A stretch of DNA of 64,000 nucleotides from the NCBI RefSeq assembly GCF_023278565.1, contig NC_064672.1, forward strand, positions 372,001 through 436,000, given 5' to 3'. Within the stretch, counting starts at the first letter, position 1. Each line of letters opens with the position of its first letter. A program made the position numbers and the translations under genes. Positions 1-12,185 of this stretch are shown in pieces. The notes beneath the pieces were generated by a model. The model did not search any database. It saw only the letters and a list, made by a program, of their open reading frames with translations, and was not told where the DNA came from. Source of the stretch: Colletotrichum lupini. Lineage: Eukaryota; Ascomycota; Sordariomycetes; Glomerellales; Glomerellaceae.

Positions 1-2373
1 TCACTTTTTGTGTCTCCTCTCCGACTTCCCACTTCCACTGCCTCCGTGCTTTCCACTTTCCCCCTTGTCCCCTGACGGGCAGAGAAGACAGCTTGACAAC
101 ATCCTTGACACGAACATCCCTGATCCCTGCTCCTCTTGATCTTGCCCCTGGGGCCTTGGGTGCCGTGCCCGGACCGGAAGTCTACGGCTCCACCCTGCCG
201 TCTGTGCGCGGCGAAAAGAAGAAGTCGTAGCAGGCATCAAGGCATGAATGGAAGCTTCTGAGACAATGCTTGGACAAACGTTGGCTTGACGGGTAAAACG
301 TCCTTCCAAGACAAGACAAGATTGACGGTTTTTTTTTTCTTCTCGTGTTTATTTTTCCTTCCTTTGCACTATCTAAGCTATCCGTGTTGATGAAGCACAT
401 GCTTGATCCGAATCTTCAATTGCGCCCTGCCTCGGCCAACTCCGAGCTGCTCCACACGGGGCGGACTGGGCCACACGGGGAAAACGGGGGATTCGTCGAG
501 GACCGTGAGTTCTTCAAAGTTCTTTGTCAGGACGAGAACCTCAGCTGACAAGAATGACAGGACAGACTGATGCTCCATAAAGGATCGGATATCTGAGATA
601 GATAGCGCCATCTCACACCAACTTGAGTGCTCAATGGTCACATACACATTCAGGCTGTGGTACTGTCGTCCTCCACGCCCTTTATCCTTGACACTCTGAT
701 GCCACCTCGGAGACTCGGGTAGGCATTCATACCTTAGCATACTGCGATATCCGCAATAATAGTCAGTTTCAATGCTGATGTTGGCAGGACCAGCATCCAA
801 GCGGCACGTCGAGGGTCCTGAAGCTCCGGAGAGTGGCTCATTTGACAGCTGTCAATGATCCCAGCCTTGCCTGGGCTTGGTAGAACCTTGCCCTACCTTA
901 CCATACCTTACAGTGACAAGGTGCCTTACGTATCCATTATCGTGCGGCCCAACTGACGAGGAACGGATCAAACAACCTTAGCTACGACCTGACAGATTTA
1001 CTTTCTTCTTGGTATTGATGCTTTTCACTACCTTGATCAAGGCAGGAGAGGTGAATTCAAGGCACAGATGGGGACGATGCCCGCTCACGACGTGACTCCA
1101 GGTTCGAAGTGTTCCTGCCTTGGCTGGCCATACTGTGCTAAAACCATCAACTTCTAACAAAACACGGTGTTCAAACACTACAAGTGGGCTGGAAATCACG
1201 GTGCGCAAAGATAGAGGAAAGATGGTACTCCCCTGCTGGCTCCTTCCTCGCACAGTGGCTCAGTGCAGAGCACCTTCCACCACAATGAGGTGTTGACATG
1301 AGGATACGTACCGAAGTACTCAGGTACCTTATTTCGGACCCATTAAATGTGACATATCTCCACTCTTTCTGGTCCTCTGTGTCCATCCCGCTGAGGAAGT
1401 GGATGACTCCGCTGTCTGTTTGCGACTTTGCAAAGTCGTTCGATCCTCCCATTCCCACTTTCATGTATTTGCAGTACGTATTCGTACGTACTATCGCCCT
1501 CTTGCTTCTTGTCACTTTGAGTTGATCGTGCGCAACGTTCAAAAGAGGCAGGTACTCATCGCTGGTATTCAAAAGATGCCTCTGCTTTCTATTGAAATAA
1601 GGCATGGAAGGTAGGTAGGTACCTTGGACACCTGCCTTGTATGGAGAACGCAGCTACCTCAGTACCTGACGTGAGAAGCTGGACGCAATACGTCCCAGTC
1701 CCAAGGTTCTCGTTGGCTCTTTCTCCCGCTTCCGTCTTTGGGTTGTCATTCCTTCCCTTCTGGGCGTCCCTTTCTCCCTGAGTCCCTTCCCATCCCACAT
1801 CCCCCACCATCCTCCACCACACACCGGCATGAAGAAATTCGCCGACTACAATGCCACAATCCGATTCACGGCGGGACATGTTCAACATGCACAATTGTTT
1901 CGCTTCCGAATCGACTCTATGGATACTCGACATGCTTCTCCTTTTCCAGATCATTTGTCACTGTCAGCATTCACCTCCTGTTCTTACGACCTGCCTACCC
2001 AATTCGACATTGATGAAACAAATAAACCGTCGTCCTCCGCTCCGGTCCACCTCCAAACCCTCGTCCACTCCAACGCCCTGTCAGTCAACGCCCGCCCAAC
2101 ACCATTCACCACAGCGGTCGCTGGGTAGACACAAACACTTCAGATGACTCCGTCACTGTCTGTTATTTCGCATACCACGGCAATGTCCGATGTGTTCTGT
2201 TTGGGAGAGGCCTCCGTTGTCATCACCGACGACATATCACCCTCCCTGGGCTTTCGACTTGGCAGCGTTTGCGGCTTGCCCTGCATCACTCTGGCCTCGC
2301 ATTGGGCTGGAGTACGCTCATCCGATCCAATAAGCCGCCTCACGATAAATATCGCTGCCAGCTAAAACGGGAA

Positions 2374-2390
2374 CCCCCCCCCCCCCCCCC
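2374..2390. repeat. Poly-C homopolymer (17 C)
   Basis: Seventeen consecutive C residues follow a GGGAA context. The run is likely to vary in length between isolates or assemblies. On the opposite strand it is a G-run, and single-strand G-structures are conceivable. Confidence 0.9.
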
Positions 2391-5300
2391 ATATGGGCCA
2401 CGACGGCTATAGTCAATGATGGACGACACGATTGCCTCTAAGACCAGCCTCCTTGCTCTTGACGTTGTGTGTTGACCGGCGAGCAAGCTCTTCGGCGGGG
2501 CGTCATGGGACGCGAAGGAGAATTTCCCAGTCTGTCAGCAATCACTCGCACTCAGCTCAGCAAACACCCCTTCAAACGAGCGCCGGAAGGCTATGCAATA
2601 TCAGATTACTCCTGGTATTCTGCCCACTCTGCCCCTGCCAATCGCCGACACCACCTATTCCCCCTCTGCACCATAATGACTAGGTCGCGCCGCACCAAAG
2701 TCCGAGGAGGAGGCACTGCACTGTCTCGACCGGCATGCCACTGGCCACACGACAAGGCTGCGAATTCTAAGAGTCTCTTGCATCTGGACTACTGTTTCGC
2801 CTCGGCCTGTCATTTATCCCTGGGTCTTCTAGAAGAAGAACTCACAACTCTATTCCATACCGATGCCCCCTGCACAACCTCCTCTGCCAGAGGCGGGATG
2901 GCATCATCCCCCAGATTTCCATTTCGCGCCTGCTTATGCAACGCCTTTTTGACAACCTTCGTCGGCAATCTTTCTGGAATATCGTGAAACGCCCCTGCAG
3001 CGATTTACGGCTTCCAAGAAAAGAGCCCTCGAAATAGGTTCCATGTCCGGCAGGCAGGGGATCAGGGGCCTACAGATGAGTAACTATCAGCCGGGTTTCG
3101 CTCCGCTGATCAGTTTCTCCAGAAATGTCTTCACGCTGGAATGCTCGCAGAGATTATTCCTTAATCAGGAGGGAAACCATCCTCTAATCCAACCTGAACG
3201 ATAACAGACGAGATAGAACAGAAGTCATGAATAGGCCAGGCACCATCTCAATTCGACTCGAGATCCTCATGTATTCACCACCACCAGATTAAAGTGCGAC
3301 CCAAGTGGCCGCTTTGGCTCCCTGTCTATTCTGTCCTTGGGCCAAATTTGACGTGTTGTCCAAGCGGCGTCCTCTTCAGCACGCCTCGACAGTGTAGAAG
3401 CTGCATACAAATAATGTGTCCAACGTCCGTTATTCTAGCTTGACGGTAGAGTTCCCGCCAACGGCTTCCGCTGGGTCATGCCGTGCACGGCATTGACACG
3501 GGAATTGGATACCCGTCAAGGTCGATCAGACCGACGAAAAATAACAAGTGTGGCTGAATGGCTAGCCCCCGGGACGGATCGCATCAGCTGTAGAGTTCCA
3601 GAGACATTCCTCGGAACCCAGCTTTGTTTACATTGGCGTTCTTGCGAACCCGCCGTTCAAGTCGTGCCTCGTTGCGGATCTTCGACTCAACTCCCGGATT
3701 CGATCATCTTTTCGGGGTCAGAGTGAAGTGGATGGCAGCTTGACATGGTTTGGTGCCTTTCACTTGCACTTATGGGACACAACAGTCTTGTTGGATCATG
3801 ATGGCCCATTCGGGGCTTGGTCACGGTCTGCTCTTGAATTCAATGGCAGTCACGTCACATGGAGTCTTGCGAAGGTCTCCTGCGGCACGGTGCTGATCGG
3901 CTCTGTGACCCACCACCTCATTTCATTCCACACCCACCACCCACAACCCGAAAGACTTGTACTCGGCCGAACTGCACTAACGAGTGTCATCTCTTGATAA
4001 TCTTTTCCTGCAAAGCGGTTCAAGATATCGATCTCGAAACGTCCTTCAATGTAAGAATTCAGTTTAGCAGTATACTCTTCTCTGATGCCAGATACCTAGC
4101 CAGAGATCTCTTGAGACTTAGTATGAGCCTACCCAATTATGTCTAGCGTTGGGCAACTTGATATTCAACCTGCGCACATCACCACTCTACAACTTGCTTG
4201 CGGACAAATTGCCGGTTTGGATATGGAGAGATTGGCAATTTCTCACATCTGACCGAGTGTCACGGCAATTATTCTGCTTGCTCAGAGGTTTAATCAAGGC
4301 TCATTCGGGGTCTCGGGAGCTGACATGCAAAACAGGCTGTTCAATTGGACCTCTCTCTGGGATCAGACAGCAAATCCGAGTCTGCCGTTGTTTATGTTCG
4401 CACACCTGATGCACCCTTTGAAAGATACTCATCAAGAACTTTCGCATGGTGCGCGGCTATTTATGGCACCTGAAAGACTGTCACTGACCAGTCCAATGAC
4501 GAGAATACCTCGGCTCGGCACGAACAGAACTACCTATAACGTCGATCGAGTCAAGTCTAGCTTTCGTCGGAATCTTGGAGTTCTTAAAGGTCTCAACCTT
4601 ATTCGGACGACTTTGCGTGACCCAAGATCGTCGCCAACGCAGTGGCGGATGCTCAATGGTAGTAGTGATTGTGCAGCTGTCTGTCGACTCAACGCCTTGC
4701 GGGCTGTGGTTCGTTGCGCAGAACAAGGTCGCCCTTGCAAACTCAATCTCGTTTGGACGGTCTTTGAAGACCCATTTCACGAATCGCAAAGTTCCGTTGA
4801 AGAAGGGCCAATAGCCCAGGTCGTCAGGAACGTTTGACGCGGCCCACTAGAAACCCTGAGCCTGTCATCCGGTCTGTCAGTGGCGCACCCCCAATGTCAC
4901 GTCAGTCTGGCCAACCATGCTCGTCGCGCTTCACAAAGAGCCCACGTCGGTTCAAGGCTCCCGACAAATCTTCCGAGCGCGAGAGAAACCCGACAGGCGG
5001 TTGGCTGGGGGGGAAAAGAGGATCAATGGCTGGATAGTGGACCACTGCACACTAACAGAGATGGCTGTTAGCCTGTGAAAGTACGGATACGGACACAACC
5101 CTCGAAGGCGAAGTGTGTGTCACCTACGACGTTGCAGGCAACATGGGGAAATGAAGACTGGGTCTTTGCGAAATTATATGATGGAACATGTCTGCACAGA
5201 AGACGGCCAAGAGCCAGCAATGGGAAGCTGAACCAGGTTGCAATCGAAGTTGGCAGTCAACTCGTCCGTCTGCTGCATCACTATCGGCCGGTCATCGTCG

Positions 5301-7447
5301 CCAAATAGTCGAATATCCGAAGGCAAGCAACAACGTCGTTCGAGCTACAAGGACCCCAGAGAACCCATGTCGCCTTTGTTCTAACGCGAGCCCCATGTTT
5401 CATGCACAATTGGGAATTGCCGCCATGTTTTGGCTATTTTCAGCTCGCCTGATGAATGTTTCGAGTCCCTCCTTCCACAGCGCGACTGCACAAATTATCA
5501 CGCAAAGACAGGCGCGCCTGTGACTGTTCAATCTTGAGATTAGAAAAGAAGTCAACGCTGGGGGCAGAGAGAAGTTGCAGACAGCCTGGCTTACGCATAC
5601 AATGGGATCGCTTTGGCCTCGCCATGCCTTGCAATCCGCCGGGGCGCCTGGCGTCATTTGCGAGGGTGAATGCCGACAGCGCGCCAGAACTGTGGATTGG
5701 CTGGTTCTACCACGGGCGCAATGCGGAGTGCAGCACTGCAGACGACCAAAGGGGTCATCTCATGCACAACTTAGGCGTCGTCGGGATGATCTTCTTGTGT
5801 AGGAACGAACCTCTGCAAGCCATTCATCAAACTCTCTACTGTGTTGGTGGATGCCATGTACCAACAGAATCAAGACGTTGTCAGCTCAGTCTTCTGCGGC
5901 CGTCGGTCAGGGCTATCGTGGCCTGGAACGGCATTCTCGCACACAATTCCTCTCCAGCTGCGGCCTTTCATGTCTTCTGCGGCCACTGCTGCGGCCGACG
6001 GAGAACGCGCGCACCCGCGGTCCCACTGAGTCAATTGGTGTCAAGCTTGCATGTTCGATATTACACTGCAAGTAGGAGCGTGCCAGCCATCCGCCACCCC
6101 AATCTCCTGGCCGGCTCTGGCATCCCGCGCCCAGATTGCATGTGCTTTTCTGGCACTTCTTCCGAGCTTCCCACAGCGGAAGCGCAAGTCGATACTGACA
6201 CTGTTGTCGGCCAGAACTTCGCTTCATATCTGAACCTGGATGGGGTCCGGGGCATCGGGCGGGACACGGCTCGCTAGCAGGTGGCCCGGTCGACTAATGC
6301 CCTACCATGCCAATCTTTGACGATATCCTTTACCAACGCAGCCCCTTGGAGACCGTTGAAGCACAACCAATATCTACGGATTCTCCTAATATCCTGCTCT
6401 TCTTGACCCCCCTCCCCGTCTAGATTCCTCGCTTCGAAGCCAGAAAGCCGGGCAAAGCATCCATAACATCGTATCCAGCCCAGGCTACCCACATGTTTCT
6501 AATCCCAAGGCTTAAGCTAAGGTAGGTAATTAGGTAGATCGACTCGGGCGTCCTAACTTGAAGTTTGTTCTCGCCGTTTCTCCACATCGCACACCATGCG
6601 CACCCTCGAATGACTGGAGTCCCGATGCGTGCTGAGTGCTCTTCCCTGACGACCGATCTCCTCATCACCAACCGAGGCGCACTCGGGGTTTCGAGCACCT
6701 TGGTGTTTGCCCCTCTTCTGGATCAAATACCGGTGATGGATCGGGAAATTTAGTTGTTTCGTTTCGTTTGAACTCGGTTGGAAACATATTCTAGACTGAT
6801 TTGCACAAACCGGACTGTCTCCAAATCACCGCTTGTGGGACCAGACAGCGTACATGCATTATCGCACGGCTTAGTAGGCGAGGCGATCCGTCGAGTCCAC
6901 AATCGAGGTCACAGTTGCACTTTCACGGCGGTTCATCAAGCCGCCGTTACATCGCGCTTAGAATCGGGTTGCCCAACAGAGAGCACTAAGACGCTAAAAA
7001 TCTCACGAGTCCCAGACGCAGAGCCCAGAGGCTACGGAGTAGAGGCACAAAGTACAGATACCGCCTCTGCAAATAAATGGAGCACAATCGAGCCATGGCC
7101 AATACTGCATCTTCGGGTCCGGTGGAGATTGGACTCTAGGTTTGCAGGTCTACCAAGGCAAGATGCTGGTCCAATATGGTTTTCTCGTGTCATTGGAAAT
7201 TTCTGAAAAGTGTCATGCAGCCATGATTATTCTGCCAATGACATTGTGCAGACAGAAACCATGACAGGTTTGATGTTCCGGCTGTACAGAGTCTAACTGC
7301 GTCAATGCATAGTTGAGACGACAGCGATCATACATACACGAACAATGGACTAGACATCGGCCCACGACTGATATCGAACGTCTAACAGCCGTTGAGACAA
7401 ACCATCCACCGATCGGATCGTCCATTGGCCACCATCGTGGGGGAGAA

Positions 7448-7465
7448 GGGGGGGGGGGGGGGGGG
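7448..7465. repeat. Poly-G homopolymer (18 G)
   Basis: Eighteen consecutive G residues sit within a longer purine tract (GGGAGAAGGG...). Like the poly-C run 5 kb away, it is probably length-variable and prone to sequencing error. Confidence 0.9.
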
Positions 7466-10400
7466 CTACGGCTCCGATCAGTTATCTACTAACGGCTTTT
7501 ACAATCGGGAAATGTGACGGATCACGGTGACGTGCTTTAGCAATTGCATCGGAACATCCGCGGCCAGATTTTGGCGCAAGTCTGTGTGGTATTTTATGTC
7601 GCCTTGCCAAGATGTGCCGATGGATAAGTTGGGACGAGATGTGTTTTGAGACTGAGCTTTGAACCCATCGTACTTCCACTCGGCCGCGTTGATCCGCCAC
7701 CTCACTAGATATGCGGGCAGTTTCGAATGCTGTCTAGATCCTCACTGTCTCCCAGGAAGGACCATGCTGGGCTAGGGCCCAGCCACTAGTGACGGATTTC
7801 CACTATCACTTGTGCCTATACACTCCCCGGGGCGTGTTCGGCATAGGAGATTCACTTACCCTCTCTAATTGTGACCTTGGCGGTAGGACCAAAACTTGAG
7901 TCTCTCTCTCTCTTTGCAGAAGATCGCGAAACGTGGCGGTAAAATGACGACGCGGAAGTCAGTCAATGAAACACCCGGAGCACAGATCTCAGAGGAAGAG
8001 GCGGCAAAAAGGAAATGGGAAGTGAGGTGGTTGGTGATCAGGAGGTCCAAGGCTGAGGCAGTTATTCTGCCTCTGATCTGAGTGACGATTCTCTGGATGA
8101 TGGGGGAAATGAGGGAGGATGAAGAAGGAAAGGAGGGGAGGCAGAGAGGGCCCCCGTACCCGTCTGGACTCTTGTCTGATTTGGTCTCTTTGGAAGGTTT
8201 GGTCCGTAGTTCCACACTAACGATTCTGTCAAGGCTGAGGCTCTGGTTGTTCCGCATAGTTGCGAGCCTTGGTAAAGCATTTGTTTTGTAGCTATCATTC
8301 TGACGAGAAATTGCAGTTTTTGAGTGTGTGGTTGACTGGTTAGGATTCTTTGGTTACCATGGGTCCTGGGAAGCTTAGAGACTGCTTTGGTTGGTTATGC
8401 TAACGCGGGATGGTGTAGAGCCGGGAGCGGTGCGCCGGCTGCGTGGATAGTTTGGATGGGCGAGAGAAGGAGCTGAAGTTTGATTTGGAGGGCGAAATAT
8501 GTTGGTAGTATAGACTGGATGATGATTGTAGAGGGTAAAATCGAATACATATACTGGATTATTTCCTCGCAATCAATCTCTTTTACTTCTGATCCATCAT
8601 GAACTCGTTGTCGTGGCGATTTCCAGTATCAAAAACTCCCAAGTATGCTTGGTCTCAACACCATGGATCGATGGAGGCGACAACAAACATCCAACTTGAC
8701 CCAACACCTGCCATCCCATCAACACATGTGGAGTCAGAGAGGCCTCGATGGGACTATTCTAATGACTCGTAGTCCTTTATTCGAATCGTGCGACAAGCCG
8801 GCCGAACGGCTGTCGACAAAGATGCCAAGACCGAATCTATCGAGTTTGAACGAAACCGACGAAACCGAATCGTGCGCCTAGACCACGTCTCCATGCGGCG
8901 CGCTGGATGCGATGCCGTGTCTCAACTGAGAAGAGATAAGGGAAAGACGAATGATAGAGCTAAGAGAAGAGAATAGGAGAAAGGGAGATTCGGGCTAGGG
9001 ATGGTGGAAGCCCAAGAGAAGGATCCTCGGACGTCAGAAATTCACACTGAACATTGGATATCTGGGAAACTTGGTTGACGACTCCCTTTGTCGAAGACAT
9101 CAGCTCTCTCACTATCTTTCCCAGGTAGTAAATCTTGGCTCCGATACCACTGACAGGAAGTATCACCTCGGTGGTCTCCATCGCTGCTGTCGCAACTCAA
9201 GGGTCACGAAACTCCGCAATGACTGGGAACCAGATCTGATCCCTTTCCTCTACTGATCGTCAATCAATTCGGACGCCGAATGAATGTGTATCAAGGTATG
9301 TTACTCAGGCCGGCACTACATAGGCGCGTCTCTATGCGTGGTCTATTCTGACTTTGGGTTCTTTCACGATCCTCCGAATACTTCTACAGACTTTGTCTCT
9401 ATTGATATTGTGTGCGGGGTTTTTGTGTTAGAGTCCTCCCCGCTCTGATTGGTGTTGTGTCGCTGATGATATCTTGTCACCAGGTTTACTATTCGATCAG
9501 ATACTGCCCTCTCGACGCGACCACCCGAACGATATCCTTCGACACCTTTGATACACTTGATATTTCTTCGTACATGACGTTTTTGACGCGTTCAGTTGAT
9601 CAGCTTGGAGCACTTCACAGAGTTGGGCTGTCCGCTATATGCGATCGCGGCGGACCTCTGTCTTACTCTTCTCCTGGGCTGAGCTGCGGGAGAATGCCTT
9701 TGCGGACCAAGGGCATGCGTCTGCAAGTGACAGAGACGCGCACCCGGGACTTGAGACACGAACCCGATCAATAGTTGGCCATGAGGCTGGAGTATGGTGG
9801 TTGATTTTGGATTTGACGAGTGTCATGTTCCTCGAGTTCCGTCAGCTTGATGGAATTAGTAAACATCATCTTTTGAACGTAAAACACTCTTAGATCCAAG
9901 GCACTTGATTGATCATCGATGGTATCTGACCTTGGATTCCAGGTACTGTGCTTGGTTCCGTCTGATCTGTGATGGGGAACTACCTGGCATCACCACTCTC
10001 AGGCTGGCGATGCGAGCAGGAAGGCTTTCCTGACAGACCGAGTGGGTTTTCAGTGTTTTTACCTGTTTTGGATCAACGTCAAAGATGCACTCCCTTTGTC
10101 AAACTTCATTCAGAAGTATATGCCCTCTTTGTTTCACTTGCCATACCAAAGTGGTCGTAGGCCAATACATCCGTCGTTCTGGTCCAAGGGTGGTCCCCCT
10201 TTTACTACAACACATCCCAAAGACATTCTCGGTCTCAGAGTAGGTACTTTAACAAGAGAATTAGGAATATCTGCTTGGTGGATGACTGGTTCTCTCTTCT
10301 AGAACCCCAATTTTCTACTTGGCGTAATTGTTCTTGAATCGAACATCGACCCGTACTGACAGATAGGTAAATCTACTTCTTCGATGTAGAGACACCTGAC

Positions 10401-10689
10401 CGTGGCTTTCATTACAAAGCTCTGTTTTGACAAGCATCTTTGTATCGTGGAACTCCGCTGCCCTCACCGGCACAAACCAAGCTGAGCGTGCCGCCTGGCC
10501 ATCATCTGATTTCTCTTCGATTTGGTATACATATGCATATGCATTGGGTGTTGCTGAGTATACCTCAAAATCCTGCTGGCTGAGTAGCTAGACTGAGTAT
10601 TAATAGGGGTTCCGATTTGTCTCCCAATCTCATTGTAAGACCATAGCCTCCCAAGAGACTTGGTTTTCCCTGGGGGGTCGCCACCAAGC

Positions 10690-12185
10690 TCAACTGTCCC
10701 ACCCGATCTTGGCCTTCCTGGTTGCAATGGCTTCGCCTTGCATGATGCCGTGAACTTCATCTAGAATCAGCTGAGATCGATTAGTAGATAATGATACTTT
10801 TTACTCACCGTGAGCCTCTCCTGCCAGCTCATAGAGCGTCGACCCATCCTTTGTTGCCCGCTCGTGTTCCCGTGGCACCCAACAACGAAAATGCGGTCTC
10901 TTAGCTTTGGTCCCTCAGGTCCAATATAAAGACCACGCTGATTATTTGTGACGAAGAAGTGCCGGAATACCATGGTTTCCCCTATGGCCTCTTATTCATC
11001 CATCATACCATGCGAACCGGCCATCAGGACTCCCTTGACCAGGCTAGGCAATCCATCCTTCTCATCCTTGCTCCACCAATGAGGCATCCCATCAAAGAAT
11101 GCGGACTGACTAACGAGATACGCATCATTTATGGTGTTCTTGACGCCGATATCTGATCTTAACCCACGTAGAGAAGCAACTGTTCTCACTTCATCGATGA
11201 ACACAGCTCGAACATTTAATCTGTCCAGGTCATGGCTGAACCAAGCGACTGGGGTTGCGCTTGAGCAGGCCGTAAAGCCATGTCCGTTGACAACGAGAGA
11301 TTCGACAGACCCGATGACGAAGAGAGAATCAATTCGGGATCGGTCAACCAGGGGCTTCGGCCGTTCCTTGAGCGGGCTATGTTCACTACGCCACTCGGAC
11401 ACCCCAACCCGGCAGTGAGATCGCTTCGTCTTCTTTATTCGGGCTTCGTGCCGCCAACAGTATCTCGAGACTGTTCTCTTCATGGATAATCTCTCTTGCT
11501 GCTCCGCAGAACACCTGCTTCACGGATCTGTTGTAGTCCCCATGGGACTAGCCACGAGATCTACCGGCGAGACTGAGCATCGCAAATAACCTGTCCCGAG
11601 AATCGGCCGCGTCTCTAGCCCAAATGTTCCACAGGAGATCCGATAGTCTTTCGTCCATGAGTCCCTGCTTCAAGAGGTAGAAAGCAGTGGAGTATCGATC
11701 TCTCATTACTGGCCAGTCGCTAATGCGCCCGTTCTTTCTCTCAACCATCGTCTTCCCCAAGTCGTCCCAGGCCTCAGCAAACGGCAGCGCTTTCATCAAG
11801 GTCTTTCACTTGATCATCCGCTGCCCACACTGGATGATTGCTCAATCGTTGGCACACCACCGAGGTGTTCGCCTTGATCATTGTATTCTCTATGCATTGC
11901 CATTCTTCTGAGAAACGTGAGTGCGCGTTCACTGCTTTCATCTCCGGCAGAAGGACCTAGTCAGAATATCACGCGTACAGCGCATTCGAAGATTTGCTTG
12001 GTCGACGCAGACTTCGTAAACCCACAGAATCTGCGTTTCGGCAGGGTCGCGAAGGGTGAACAGAAGAGATGCAATCTACGATGGGATCGGGATAACCTAA
12101 GGGCTTCCATTCGTTGTGCCAGCTCGCATAATCAGGCTTTCAGAGGCACAGGATATTTCTCGTGCATAGGAAACGGCCTCAAAAC
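10690..12185 (-). pseudogene. Decayed HET-domain (heterokaryon incompatibility) gene
   Basis: On the minus strand, HET-domain blocks occur in the right order but in changing frames. At about 12160-12180 there is an FEAVSYA motif, resembling the family's YEALSY start. At 11990-12057 lies LRDPAETQILWVYEVCVDQ, matching the usual LWVDAICIDQ core. At about 11590 is ARDAADSRDRLFAMLSLAG (family: DPRDKVYALLGLA). At 11440-11535 is a YNRSVKQVF...LPGW block, and at about 10900-10970 FRHFFVTNNQRGLYIGPEG. The end reads VHGIMQGEA and stops at 10690-10692. In-frame stops include TAG at 11548-11550. The C4 run at 11402-11405 looks like a one-base insertion that shifts LPGW out of frame with the following SEWRSEHS. 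A short intron (about 10762-10808) seems preserved. The family acts in allorecognition. This copy looks inactive, although sequencing error at the C-run is possible. The 5' limit is uncertain. Confidence 0.7.

Larger units (their letters stand above)
1..10689. other. Long stretch without a supportable gene
   Basis: No reading frame here shows a recognisable domain, a plausible exon-intron chain or fungal coding bias. The open frames are short and overlap on both strands. The longest (273 codons at 5456-6277, plus) is rich in Arg, Cys, His and Ser, as expected of chance frames in GC-moderate DNA. Base composition is mixed and CpA and TpG are common, so this is not a RIP-mutated transposon block. 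I see two homopolymer runs, a short CT run near 7903-7914, and scattered TACCTTA/GGTAGGTA tracts near 885-915, 1609-1625 and 6510-6535. Non-coding transcripts or very decayed genes cannot be excluded. Confidence 0.5.

Noticed and set aside
1829..2365. Small frames around MKKFADYNATIRF with a C/T-rich leader
   Set aside because: The leader looks gene-like, but the frames overlap each other and no exon chain or family could be supported.
2469..2987. 172-codon plus-strand open frame
   Set aside because: No domain, no coding-like codon bias and no conserved-looking motif.
5456..6277. 273-codon plus-strand open frame in the gene-poor region
   Set aside because: Its composition is rich in Arg, Cys, His and Ser, without domains, and strongly overlapped by frames on both strands. 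It looks like chance.
6778..7206. 142-codon plus-strand open frame
   Set aside because: Same reasons; no recognisable protein character.
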